From positions 1 to 64,000 of the forward strand of contig NZ_JAJEQM010000017.1 in assembly GCF_020687385.1 (NCBI RefSeq): a stretch of 64,000 nt of DNA. Direction: 5' to 3'. The position numbers were made by a program, and so were the translations under genes. The stretch comes from Hominilimicola fabiformis (GTDB taxonomy: Bacteria; Bacillota; Clostridia; UBA1381). Shown piece by piece: positions 44,397 to 52,663 of this stretch; position 1 is the stretch's first letter; the number at the start of each line of letters is the position of its first letter. The notes under the pieces are model-generated. The model was not told where the DNA came from. It ran no database searches and saw only the letters and a program-made list of their open reading frames with translations.

Positions 44397-45089
44397 ATGG
44401 CAGAATCGAGAGTATTCAAACTAATGAACGGAGTAACACTTGAAATGCTTGGAGAGGCGGTCGAAGGCTTTTTAAGAGATTCAAAAGGTATGCAGACTCA
44501 AGCGGGACAAACAACAGGTGGATACCTTATACAAGGTAGACAGGAGGCTGACGGCTGGAAGAGGATATCCGGTACAGACCAAGCGATTAGTGTACAGATG
44601 TTTAAAGCAGAAAATGTTGTAAATGTCACTACGGGATTTGGTAAATGGTCAGATAAAATAGGTGCCGGAGTGGTAGGATATTTTGTTTTTGCACCACTTG
44701 CAATAACAGCGGCAATAGGTGCATTTTTACAAAAGAAATTGCCTGGTGAAATTTTTGACTTCATAGAAAAATTCATTCTAAGCGGTGGTCAAAGTGCGGC
44801 TATCGGAATGAGTGTCGGAAGAATGTTAAATCAAGATGAAGTTATCTGTAAACACTGTAAAACAGCAAATCAAAAAGGCAAGAAATTCTGTTCTAATTGC
44901 GGAGCAAAGCTGATGAAAGAGTGTCCTAAATGCGGACATGATGTTGAAGACGGTGTGAAATTCTGTCCTGATTGCGGTGCGTTGGTTGAAGTTGAGCATA
45001 ATTGCCCTAACTGCGGAACTACATACGAAGAAGGTCAAAAATTCTGTTTAGAATGTGGAACAAAACTAATTAATGATGAAGAACAATAA
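44397..45089 (+). CDS. Zinc-ribbon protein with hydrophobic central segment
   Basis: A 230-residue protein. Residues 1-80 form a mixed alpha/beta domain of unknown family ('LMNGVTLEMLGEAVEGFL', 'GWKRISGTDQAISVQMFKAENVV'). Residues 88-110 are a hydrophobic Gly/Ala-rich helix, with a second weaker one near 130-145. Residues 148-225 are zinc ribbons nearly identical to those of the GRAM-like gene at 43072. Similar proteins are annotated as zinc-ribbon proteins without function. Strong GAGGAGG ribosome binding site. Confidence 0.73.
   Translation: MAESRVFKLMNGVTLEMLGEAVEGFLRDSKGMQTQAGQTTGGYLIQGRQEADGWKRISGTDQAISVQMFKAENVVNVTTGFGKWSDKIGAGVVGYFVFAPLAITAAIGAFLQKKLPGEIFDFIEKFILSGGQSAAIGMSVGRMLNQDEVICKHCKTANQKGKKFCSNCGAKLMKECPKCGHDVEDGVKFCPDCGALVEVEHNCPNCGTTYEEGQKFCLECGTKLINDEEQ
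44883..45083 (+). repeat. 201-bp zinc-ribbon coding duplication, copy 2
   Basis: Second copy of the block at 43618-43818, in the same reading frame and at the same position (C-terminus) of its gene. Confidence 0.85.
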
Positions 45090-45108
45090 TTAAAAAGGAG
45101 AAATAAAA

Positions 45109-45918
45109 ATGAAAAAAGTAATATCGATTATACTAACAACAGTAATGCTTATGGCGGCAATGGCAATACCTGCATTTGCAGATCAACCATATTATCCTTG
45201 CTATGAGGGAACATGGCACATAAAAGAGAGTAGCGGAACACCGATTGAATTACAGATAAATAAAGCAGGTGACGGCTCAATGACAATCCACTTCCAATAC
45301 GGACAATTTGCCGTAACAACATATGGGTCAATATACGGTAAGAAGGTTAAATCAGACTATTACGAAGTATGGGACGGCGGCGATTTTATTGTAAAGGGAA
45401 CAATTAACCTTGACTTAGGTGATCAAGGTATTTGGCTTGATTGGCATGGTTACGAAAACGGTCGTGATTGCGGTACAACAGGGTATATGTTCTATAAAGA
45501 TAATTTCAAGTACACAAATATAAGTGATTCAGATGTCAAAGTTGTATTGAATGGCGAACAATTATCGTTTGAACAAAATCCCGTTATTTTAAATGACGGT
45601 GTATTAGTTCCGATGAGAACGATATTTGAGTCAATGGGTGCTGAAGTTGATTGGTACACACCGAAAAAAGGAAACAGTAACAGAAGTGCAACAGCAACAT
45701 TAAATTCTAAAAGCATAGTGTTTGAGGTCGATTCGTCATATATGAGCATAACCGCCTTAAAGAACGGACAAGCTACGGATACTAAAAAGATAACTCTAAA
45801 CCCGCCTACTGTACTGTACAACGGATATACAATGGTTCCTGTAAGAGCTGTGTCAGAAGCGTTTGGTGCATCGGTTAACTGGGACGGTGACTCAAGAACA
45901 GTATATATAAATAACTGA
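45109..45918 (+). CDS. Secreted stalk-domain protein
   Basis: A 269-residue exported protein. The signal peptide ends 'PAFA' at residue 24, and a beta domain covers 28-135 ('YEGTWHIKESSGTPIELQI'). A copper-amine-oxidase N-terminal-like domain spans 140-269 with 'VPMRTIFESMGAEVDWY' and 'VPVRAVSEAFGASVNWDGDSRTVYI'. The first domain resembles the 'GTWHNDSN' segment of the kinase ectodomain at 38934. It may be an extracellular partner of that kinase; this is inference. It is the last gene of the zinc-ribbon run, 19 bases after the previous stop. Confidence 0.82.
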   Translation: MKKVISIILTTVMLMAAMAIPAFADQPYYPCYEGTWHIKESSGTPIELQINKAGDGSMTIHFQYGQFAVTTYGSIYGKKVKSDYYEVWDGGDFIVKGTINLDLGDQGIWLDWHGYENGRDCGTTGYMFYKDNFKYTNISDSDVKVVLNGEQLSFEQNPVILNDGVLVPMRTIFESMGAEVDWYTPKKGNSNRSATATLNSKSIVFEVDSSYMSITALKNGQATDTKKITLNPPTVLYNGYTMVPVRAVSEAFGASVNWDGDSRTVYINN

Positions 45919-45921
45919 TAC

Positions 45922-45952
45922 AAAACTCCGATGTATTTCACATCGGAGTTTT
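45922..45952 (+). terminator. Terminator after the stalk-domain gene
   Basis: A perfect 13-bp stem (AAAACTCCGATGT / ACATCGGAGTTTT) with a 5-base loop. Confidence 0.9.
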
Positions 45953-45964
45953 ATCATGCAAAAT

Positions 45965-46057
45965 TTATGCAACAGCATAGATTTTAACTTCGGGATTGCC
46001 ATTCCAAAGTGGTTGTAAACCTACAAAAACATTATTTTTGAGTCGGGGGGTGAACAT
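45965..46057 (-). pseudogene. Possible 3' remnant of a secreted-protein gene
   Basis: On the minus strand a 30-codon frame reads 'LKNNVFVGLQPLWNGNPEVK' and 'IYAVA' before a stop. It has no ribosome binding site. 'GLQPLWNG' recalls 'DGLQPLSD' in the GH43 protein of this window, suggesting the tail of a lost exported protein. The remaining 72 bases to the next gene hold nothing I recognise. Confidence 0.35.
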
Positions 46058-46129
46058 ATTCTTGGACAATTTTATGCTGATAATTCAAGGCTATGTCTGT
46101 ACTTTCAAGGCTCATTTTTTTGTATGTGT

Positions 46130-48139
46130 TTATTTGTTTAAAACAGTACCGTCTGCAAGGGTTATTGTGTGACCGTTGAAGTTTATTGTACCGTTGTTTT
46201 CAAGACTTGTTACAGTACAGTCACCTGTCAAAGTCCAAGTACTGTCGGAGTCGATTGTAACAACTGCATTATTATCAACAGCAGTGCCGTTTTGTGCGTT
46301 GTCAATGATGTTTATTGTACCTGTAAAATCAGATGAATCTGTAAGAGTCATATTAAGAGTGGAAACGGTATCTACTGCAATATCGCCGTTAAGCGTTTGA
46401 TTTGACGCGGTAAATTCAACTTGTGCGCCGTTTGCGCCTGCTTTGCCCCAACCTCTTGCAGCGCTGTTACCTGTAACACGCATTAAATAAGCGTCAGCGT
46501 CTTTGTTGGTAATATCAACGTTTGACAAATTGATGATTGAGTGAGTATTTGTAATATAGAACATATCTCCGTTATTACCTGTCAGAGAACCGCCTGTCAT
46601 ATCAAATTCGGATGTTCCGACTTCTGCGTCACCTGACATTGATTGATAAATCATAACGTTGTGTACGTTTTCGTCAGAACTGCTGCCTTCCGTAGAACTC
46701 ATATTGCCCGATACGTCACAATTATTAAGCTTGATTGAGTTTTTACCCTCAATTACAAGTGACTCAGAATTGTTTGCGGTAAGAGTGGCATTTGAAACAG
46801 TTATGTCGGATGTTGAATATGCGGCAGGGGAGTTGTAACCGTTTGAAGTATAAGTACCCTTGTCAACAACCACTGTACCGCCGCCTCTGTCCGAACGAAT
46901 TGCTGCGGCAGAGTTACCGCTTGTGTTTACAGTTAGGTTTGTAGCATTTGTTGTACCGCCGCCTGTTGTCTGAATACCTCCGGAATTATCGGCAGTTGTT
47001 GTAATAGTTGAATCGGATACGTTTACAGTTGTGCCTGTGCCGTAACTGAAGATACCGTTACCGTTTTGTGCAGATGAGTTTACTGTTGCATTTTTTATTG
47101 TAACATTAGCACCGTTTGTTGCAAGCAATGCGGCATTTTGACCGTAGAAATCGCCGTCCTCTGTATTTGACGAAGAACCTGCCGACTTGTCGACTGTTAC
47201 AGAATCAAGTGTAACAGTTGCACCGTCAACACGAAGTGCGTTTTCGTCATCACCTGTTGAAGAATATGATGTTGATGAATATGTTCCGTCCTCAGTGATT
47301 GTTGTAGCAGATGTGCCTTGTGTTACTGTATCCGAACCGCCAAATCCGCCCAGCATATTACCGCTCGGTGGTTGCATACCGCCTTGATTAGCACTAGGAT
47401 TGACGGAATCAACTGCGTTAATTAAAATTACGGCTGTTTCCGCACGGATAAGTGACGAAAGCGGTCTTAATGTTTTGCCGTCGCCCTCGATAATTCCTTT
47501 ACCTACAAGTGCTTTTACTGCATTTTCGGCATATGCTGAAATTTCAGATCTGTCAGTATATGATGATAAATCATCTAAAGCCGATAAATCATTGCCTTTG
47601 TATTGCAAATAGTTATATAAAAATACCATCATTTGTTCACGTGTTAAATCGGCATTTGCGTCAAAAGTCCAACCGTTGTTGTCGGAGATGATTGATTTTT
47701 CTTTAGCCCAATCTACTGCCTCGTCATACCAATTACCGCTTGTTTGTTCGCTGACTGTATTACCGTCTGCTCTGTAAAGCATCATAATAATCTGAGCACC
47801 TGTAACGGAGCTTTCAGGTGAAAATTCTATATCACTCATACCGGAAATAAGTCCTTTTCCGTATGCTTGTGATACTACATTATAATACCAAGCATCACTT
47901 GCAACATCGGTGAACGGAATTGATACATTCATATCACCTTGCGGTTGTTCGCCGTTAGGCATTTGCGGTGGCTGCTCACCGTCGGATTGATCTCCGTCAG
48001 GTTTTGCAGGTGGCTGTTCGCCCTGTGACTGTGTCGGCATTTGCGGTGGCTGTTCCGTAGTATCGGCAAATGCCTCAGGCATTATCGAAGTAAGCAAAGC
48101 CACTGTGATTAATAGAGTTGTAATTTTTTTCTTTAACAT
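46130..48139 (-). CDS. SLH-anchored beta-helix surface protein
   Basis: A 669-residue exported protein with a signal peptide ending 'EAFA' near residue 25. A Pro/Gln/Gly linker (repeats of 'GEQPPQMP') covers 28-70. Three SLH modules cover about 72-245 ('FTDVASDAWYYNVVSQAYGKGL', 'WYDEAVDWAKEKSII', 'YAENAVKALVGKGII'). Residues 270-669 are Ser/Thr/Asn-rich rungs such as 'VTLDSVTVDKS', 'VTIKNATVNSS' and 'TLTANNSESLVIEG', as in parallel beta-helix polysaccharide-binding or lyase proteins. No lyase catalytic set was identified. It is a single gene with possible response-regulator control upstream. Confidence 0.85.
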   Translation of the reverse strand: MLKKKITTLLITVALLTSIMPEAFADTTEQPPQMPTQSQGEQPPAKPDGDQSDGEQPPQMPNGEQPQGDMNVSIPFTDVASDAWYYNVVSQAYGKGLISGMSDIEFSPESSVTGAQIIMMLYRADGNTVSEQTSGNWYDEAVDWAKEKSIISDNNGWTFDANADLTREQMMVFLYNYLQYKGNDLSALDDLSSYTDRSEISAYAENAVKALVGKGIIEGDGKTLRPLSSLIRAETAVILINAVDSVNPSANQGGMQPPSGNMLGGFGGSDTVTQGTSATTITEDGTYSSTSYSSTGDDENALRVDGATVTLDSVTVDKSAGSSSNTEDGDFYGQNAALLATNGANVTIKNATVNSSAQNGNGIFSYGTGTTVNVSDSTITTTADNSGGIQTTGGGTTNATNLTVNTSGNSAAAIRSDRGGGTVVVDKGTYTSNGYNSPAAYSTSDITVSNATLTANNSESLVIEGKNSIKLNNCDVSGNMSSTEGSSSDENVHNVMIYQSMSGDAEVGTSEFDMTGGSLTGNNGDMFYITNTHSIINLSNVDITNKDADAYLMRVTGNSAARGWGKAGANGAQVEFTASNQTLNGDIAVDTVSTLNMTLTDSSDFTGTINIIDNAQNGTAVDNNAVVTIDSDSTWTLTGDCTVTSLENNGTINFNGHTITLADGTVLNK

Positions 48140-48174
48140 TTTGAATTTCTCCTTTATTTCGTTTCCATAATTGA

Positions 48175-48207
48175 AGTATAAGACAGAAACCTTAAAAAAA
48201 CATTAAA
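48175..48207 (-). promoter_or_regulatory. OmpR/PhoB-like direct repeats with a -10 box
   Basis: On the minus strand, TTTAATG (48201-48207) and TTTAAGG (48190-48196) repeat with an 11-bp period. A TATACT -10 box (48175-48180) follows 9 bases further on. Direct repeats of about one helical turn replacing a -35 box are typical of OmpR/PhoB-class activators. Confidence 0.5.
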
Positions 48208-48340
48208 ATTCAAAAATAATTATAAATTTTTTTTATAATCTATTTACATTAAAAAAATAAACATATATAATGAAGTAAAGATTTTACAATCAACAAATTA
48301 TTTGTTTGGGGGAAAATATAATTAACGGAGGGTGATTATT

Positions 48341-48535
48341 ATGAAAAAGTTATACAAATCTGATGTTGACAGAAAGCTCTGCGGTGTTTGCGGAGGAATA
48401 GCGGAATATTTGGGGATTGATTCAACGATAGTGAGATTAATTTGGGTTGTGCTTGTAGTTTTCTTCGGAACGGGAATTTTGGCATACATCATTGCCGCAC
48501 TTGTTATTCCCGATTATCCGAATAAAATAATATAA
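48341..48535 (+). CDS. PspC domain protein
   Basis: A 64-residue PspC-domain protein: 'KKLYKSDVDRKLCGVCGGIAEY' split around the conserved Gly pair, then one membrane helix ('LIWVVLVVFFGTGILAYIIAAL') and 'VIPDYP'. PspC-type proteins take part in envelope stress responses. The ATG at 48341 follows GGAGGGTGATT. It is followed closely by a flavoprotein gene. Confidence 0.9.
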   Translation: MKKLYKSDVDRKLCGVCGGIAEYLGIDSTIVRLIWVVLVVFFGTGILAYIIAALVIPDYPNKII

Positions 48536-48554
48536 TAATTTTGCGGAGGAAAAT

Positions 48555-49241
48555 ATGAATATAACACTTATTCGTTCCAATAAACGAAAAAACAGCACTA
48601 CATATAATTCGGCTGAATATCTTATATCTAAGCTGGAAAATGTTGATAAAGTTTATGAATTTACTTTGCCGGAGGATATGCCACATATATGTTGCGGGTG
48701 TTATGCGTGTATAAAAGGCGATGAGGAAAAGTGCGGTGGATATAAATATTTGAAACCTATATTAGACGCATTTGATGATTCAAGTCTTATTATATTTTGT
48801 TCGCCTGTTTATGTAGGTCATATTCCCGGTCAAATTAAAAGTTTTCTTGACCATTTTGGATACAGGTGGTTGGTTCATCGTCCCGATTTTAAAATGCTGA
48901 AAAAACGAGCCGTTATAATTGCAAGTGCAGGCGGCGGAGGCTTAAAAGCAACGGTTAAAGATATAAAGGACAGTATGGATTATTGGGGAGTCGCAAGGAC
49001 TTATTCTGTCTATCAAGGTGTTTGGGGATATTTTTGGGACAATATGCCCGATAAATTTAAAAATTCACTTTTGAAAAAACTTGATAAAACAGCAAGAAAA
49101 ATAAATAAGACTTCCGAAAAGGTCACTATGTCATTAAAAGTTAAAATGTTATATACGATGTTTTCAAAATTGCATTTAAAAAGAAAAATGACAAATGTTG
49201 ATGATGAATATTGGATTAAAAATTATAAAACGGAGGGGTAA
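48555..49241 (+). CDS. Flavodoxin-like NADPH-dependent FMN reductase family protein
   Basis: A 228-residue flavoprotein-like protein. The N-terminus has the phosphate-binding pattern 'LIRSNKRKNSTTYN'. A cysteine-rich stretch 'CCGCYACIKGDEEKC' is seen in iron-sulfur-flavoprotein-like relatives. 'IIFCSPVYVGHIPGQIKSFLDH' is the flavin-binding loop of the family. The C-terminal 70 residues are basic and helical. The substrate is unknown. The M13 peptidase gene follows after 3 bases. Confidence 0.8.
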   Translation: MNITLIRSNKRKNSTTYNSAEYLISKLENVDKVYEFTLPEDMPHICCGCYACIKGDEEKCGGYKYLKPILDAFDDSSLIIFCSPVYVGHIPGQIKSFLDHFGYRWLVHRPDFKMLKKRAVIIASAGGGGLKATVKDIKDSMDYWGVARTYSVYQGVWGYFWDNMPDKFKNSLLKKLDKTARKINKTSEKVTMSLKVKMLYTMFSKLHLKRKMTNVDDEYWIKNYKTEG

Positions 49242-49244
49242 AGG

Positions 49245-51596
49245 ATGAAAATTAAAAAGGTAGTTTCAGGACTATTGGCATTGTCAATAGCTGTTGGCAG
49301 TATGTATGTCGTATCGGCTAAAGACCAATATGTAACAAGAGGTCAGGTTGCGGATATGTTATTGGTTGCGGCAGACGATTATAACCCGAATGTGAAGAAA
49401 GAGGATATTATACAAGGATATGAGGACGGCGAACTTCACGAAGATTGGAATGTAACAAGAGCAGAGGCACTTGTTATGTTAAAGCGTGCTTTTGGAAAAA
49501 TGCCTGAACTGAACGAGTACACAAAACGTATAGCAATACCTAAAGAAGATTTTACGGACATACCGAAGTGGGCAGAAACCGAACTTGCGGACGTATTTGA
49601 CGCAGGTATTGTGGCAGGAACTTCTGAGGGAGTATTTTCACCTGATGAAAATGTAACCGACACTCAAATGGATTTGTTTATAAAAAGAACATATGCGGTT
49701 TTCGGCAGCAATTTAAAAGACGATTTTTATGCAACGGTTAATAAAGAAGCACTAAACAATTTTGAAATAAAACCCGGCAGATTGATTGCAGGTAATGCAT
49801 ACAGCTTAGATGATACAAATACAGAGCGAATAAATGATTTGCTGGCAAATATCATAAACCAATCACACGCAAAAGGTACAAAAGAACAGAAAATAGCTGA
49901 CTTATACAATAATATAACAGATACGGAATCAAGAAATAAAGCAGGTATTACTCCAATAAAACCGTATCTTGATAAAATTGATGAAGCAAAGACAATTAAG
50001 GATTTAAACGAAATAAACAGTGAATTGATTAAGGAGCTTTGTATATCGGCATTGGGTGATTTTTCGGTAACGGCTGATTTTAAGGACAACACAAAAAATA
50101 TACTGGATTTTTATATGATAGCACCGATATTGCCGAAAGACATATATATGTCGGATAATGCGGAGCAGATAAAAGCATACAAAGATTATTTGACTGAAAA
50201 TTTAGTATTGAGCGGAGAAACTAAAGAAAGCGCTCAAAAACATTCAGAGGCATATTTTGATTTTGAAAAACAGCTTGCCGAGAGTATGCTTGATACACAG
50301 GATAATGCTGATGTTGACAAAATATACAATCTGTATACATTGGAAGAATTGCAGAAAGCAGTACCGAATATGGATATTTCAAAAATATTAAAGGATTCGG
50401 AATTGAAGTATAACGGTAAAATCCTTGTTTCGGACGTTGGTCTGTTGGAGAAAAACGGAGAACTTTATAATAAAGACAATATTGATGTTTTAAAGACAAG
50501 AGCCAAACTTATAGTATTGTTGGGTTGGGGCGAAACGTTAAATGAAGAATTTACACAAGTGTCAACCGATTTCCAAAATGCGTTTTACGGAACAGAGGGA
50601 AGTTATACAGCGGAGGAAAAGGCAACTATAACAATAGAAAACGTTATGTATGACTATCTTGGCGAATTATATGCTCAAAATTATTTCAGCAAAGAGGCAA
50701 AACAAAATGTCGAGAAAATGATAAGTGACATAATAGATGTATACAGAACAAGGATTGAAAAGCTTACATGGATGAGCGATACCACAAAGGAAAAGGCATT
50801 GAAAAAACTTGATACAATGCAAATTAATGTAGGTTATCCGGAAGATGTTCAGTCATATATGGACGATGTTGAAATTAAATCAGCTGCAGACGGCGGAAGT
50901 TATTTTGAAAATATGCTTGCAATCTCCAAAGAACAGGTGAAAAATTTGATTGAACATCAAGACGAACCGATAGATAAAAATGATTGGGGCATGGCTGTTT
51001 ATACGGTTAATGCAATGTATGACTCATTGGCAAACAGTATAACATTCCCGGCTGGAATATTGCAAGCACCAATATATGATGTAAACGCGTCATATGAAGA
51101 AAATTTAGGTGGTATCGGATATATTATTGCACATGAAATTACACACGCATTTGACAATAACGGTGCTAAATTTGACGAAAACGGTAATGCGACTGACTGG
51201 TGGACAGAAGAAGATTACAGTGCATTTTCAAAACTTTGCAAGGATGTTGAAGCTTTTTATGACGGAGAAGAGGCGGCACCGGGAATTGCTGTGAACGGCG
51301 AGCTGACATTGAGTGAAAATATAGCCGATTTGGGTGCGGTATCTTGTATAACGGAAATAGTTTCTCACCTTGATAATCCGAATTACGAGGCATTATATAA
51401 ATCAATAGCAAGAACATGGGCATCAAGCTCAAGCCGTGAATATATGCAATATATTTCTCAAACAAATGTTCATTGCCTTGATAAATTGCGTACAAACCGT
51501 ACTATTGTAAATGACCAGAAATTTTATGATACATTCGGCATAAAGGAAAATGACGGTATGTATGTTGCCCCTGAGGACAGAGTGCATATTTGGTAA
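49245..51596 (+). CDS. SLH-anchored M13 family metallopeptidase
   Basis: A 783-residue protein. A signal peptide ends 'VVSA' near residue 25. Two SLH-like modules cover 28-150 ('YVTRGQVADMLLVAADDY', 'VTRAEALVMLKRAFG', 'KWAETELADVFDAGIVAG'). A neprilysin/PepO-type M13 zinc peptidase fills the rest. The zinc motif 'HEITHAFD' lies near residue 629 and the third ligand in 'ENIADLGA' near 691. 'NAMYDSLANSITFPAGILQ' is the substrate-binding NAxY segment in a variant form, and the C-terminal 'DRVHIW' is typical. It acts outside the cell on peptides. Confidence 0.92.
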   Translation: MKIKKVVSGLLALSIAVGSMYVVSAKDQYVTRGQVADMLLVAADDYNPNVKKEDIIQGYEDGELHEDWNVTRAEALVMLKRAFGKMPELNEYTKRIAIPKEDFTDIPKWAETELADVFDAGIVAGTSEGVFSPDENVTDTQMDLFIKRTYAVFGSNLKDDFYATVNKEALNNFEIKPGRLIAGNAYSLDDTNTERINDLLANIINQSHAKGTKEQKIADLYNNITDTESRNKAGITPIKPYLDKIDEAKTIKDLNEINSELIKELCISALGDFSVTADFKDNTKNILDFYMIAPILPKDIYMSDNAEQIKAYKDYLTENLVLSGETKESAQKHSEAYFDFEKQLAESMLDTQDNADVDKIYNLYTLEELQKAVPNMDISKILKDSELKYNGKILVSDVGLLEKNGELYNKDNIDVLKTRAKLIVLLGWGETLNEEFTQVSTDFQNAFYGTEGSYTAEEKATITIENVMYDYLGELYAQNYFSKEAKQNVEKMISDIIDVYRTRIEKLTWMSDTTKEKALKKLDTMQINVGYPEDVQSYMDDVEIKSAADGGSYFENMLAISKEQVKNLIEHQDEPIDKNDWGMAVYTVNAMYDSLANSITFPAGILQAPIYDVNASYEENLGGIGYIIAHEITHAFDNNGAKFDENGNATDWWTEEDYSAFSKLCKDVEAFYDGEEAAPGIAVNGELTLSENIADLGAVSCITEIVSHLDNPNYEALYKSIARTWASSSSREYMQYISQTNVHCLDKLRTNRTIVNDQKFYDTFGIKENDGMYVAPEDRVHIW

Positions 51597-51612
51597 AACA
51601 AAATATCAAGTT

Positions 51613-51648
51613 AAAGGCAATTCGGAATTTTCGGATTGCCTTTGTTTA
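51613..51648 (+). terminator. Terminator after the M13 peptidase gene
   Basis: AAAGGCAAT pairs with ATTGCCTTT, with an imperfect inner stem, followed by TGTTT. Confidence 0.8.
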
Positions 51649-51694
51649 ATAGTTGTGATAAACTAAAATAAAGAACAAATATTCGGAGGTTACG

Positions 51695-52573
51695 ATGGAA
51701 CTTAGAGTATTAAAATATTTTTTGATGATTGCACGAGAGGAAAATATAACAAGAGCGGCACAAAGACTGAATGTAACGCAACCTACTTTATCAAGACAGC
51801 TTATGCAGATGGAAGAAGAACTCGGAGTGAAGTTGTTTAAACGCGGAAAACACAGTATATCACTTACGGAGGACGGAATACTGTTAAAACAACGTGCACA
51901 GGAAATTATAAATATAGAAGAAAAGATAAGAGAAGATTTGTCACACAGTGACGATATGCTCATGGGAACGATAACCATTGGAAGCGGAGAAACTTGTGTA
52001 TTGAGTGGAGTTGCAAAGTTGGCGGCATCATTCAGAAAAGAAAATCCGAAAGTAATGTTTGAGGTTTGCAGTGGAATTGCTGACGATATTAAAGATAAAA
52101 TTGAAAACGGTACTGTTGATGTTGGTCTTTTGAAAGAGCCTGTCGATATAAGTAAATATGAATTTGTGCGTTTGGGGCAAAAAGAAAAATGGGGAGTTAT
52201 AATGCGAAAAGATTGTCCGCTTGCGGAAAAAGAATATATTACTCCCAAAGATTTAGCAGGTCAGCCTTTGATATTCGCAAAACGTGAAAGCGTACGAAAT
52301 GAAATAGAAAATTGGTTCGGTGATTGCTACGACAATATCAAAATAGTGGCAAGCTGTGACCTTATATATAATACCGAATCGCTTGTAAAAGGCGGAGTAG
52401 GTTTGGCACTGTGTATTGACAGTGATATGTATTACGACGATTTATGCTTTAAACCGCTTTCACCGATGCTTGAAACAGGAACTGTAATAGTCTGGCGAAA
52501 AAATCGTACTGTTTCACCGTCTGTCAATTCTTTTATAAAACACATTAAGAAATGCCTTGAATGTATAGTTTGA
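51695..52573 (+). CDS. LysR family transcriptional regulator
   Basis: A 292-residue LysR-type regulator. The winged HTH is at 1-60 ('MELRVLKYFLMIAREENITRAAQRLNVTQP', in segments, and 'SRQLMQMEEELGVKLFKR'). The inducer-binding domain follows from about 90 ('GTITIGSGETCVLSG', 'VDVGLLKEPVDI'). The ATG follows GGAGG. The downstream genes on the same strand (MerR, CMD-cupin, flavodoxin) are plausible targets, as such operons are often controlled by LysR proteins; this is inference. Confidence 0.9.
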   Translation: MELRVLKYFLMIAREENITRAAQRLNVTQPTLSRQLMQMEEELGVKLFKRGKHSISLTEDGILLKQRAQEIINIEEKIREDLSHSDDMLMGTITIGSGETCVLSGVAKLAASFRKENPKVMFEVCSGIADDIKDKIENGTVDVGLLKEPVDISKYEFVRLGQKEKWGVIMRKDCPLAEKEYITPKDLAGQPLIFAKRESVRNEIENWFGDCYDNIKIVASCDLIYNTESLVKGGVGLALCIDSDMYYDDLCFKPLSPMLETGTVIVWRKNRTVSPSVNSFIKHIKKCLECIV

Positions 52574-52615
52574 AATACAATATAAGTATTTTACATATGT
52601 ACTTGTTAGTGATAG

Positions 52616-52651
52616 AATATAGATGTCAAATAAAAGACATCTATATTTTTT
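52616..52651 (+). terminator. Terminator between lysR and merR genes
   Basis: A 12-bp stem (AATATAGATGTC with GACATCTATATT) and T run. It ends 4 bases before the merR GGAGG, so it could also act as an attenuator for the downstream genes. Confidence 0.8.
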
Positions 52652-52663
52652 ATGGAGGAAATT

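Noticed and set aside
46042-46050. G-run near 46046 as a phase-variation tract
   Set aside because: Only six G, outside any intact gene; too short and without a promoter or coding context.
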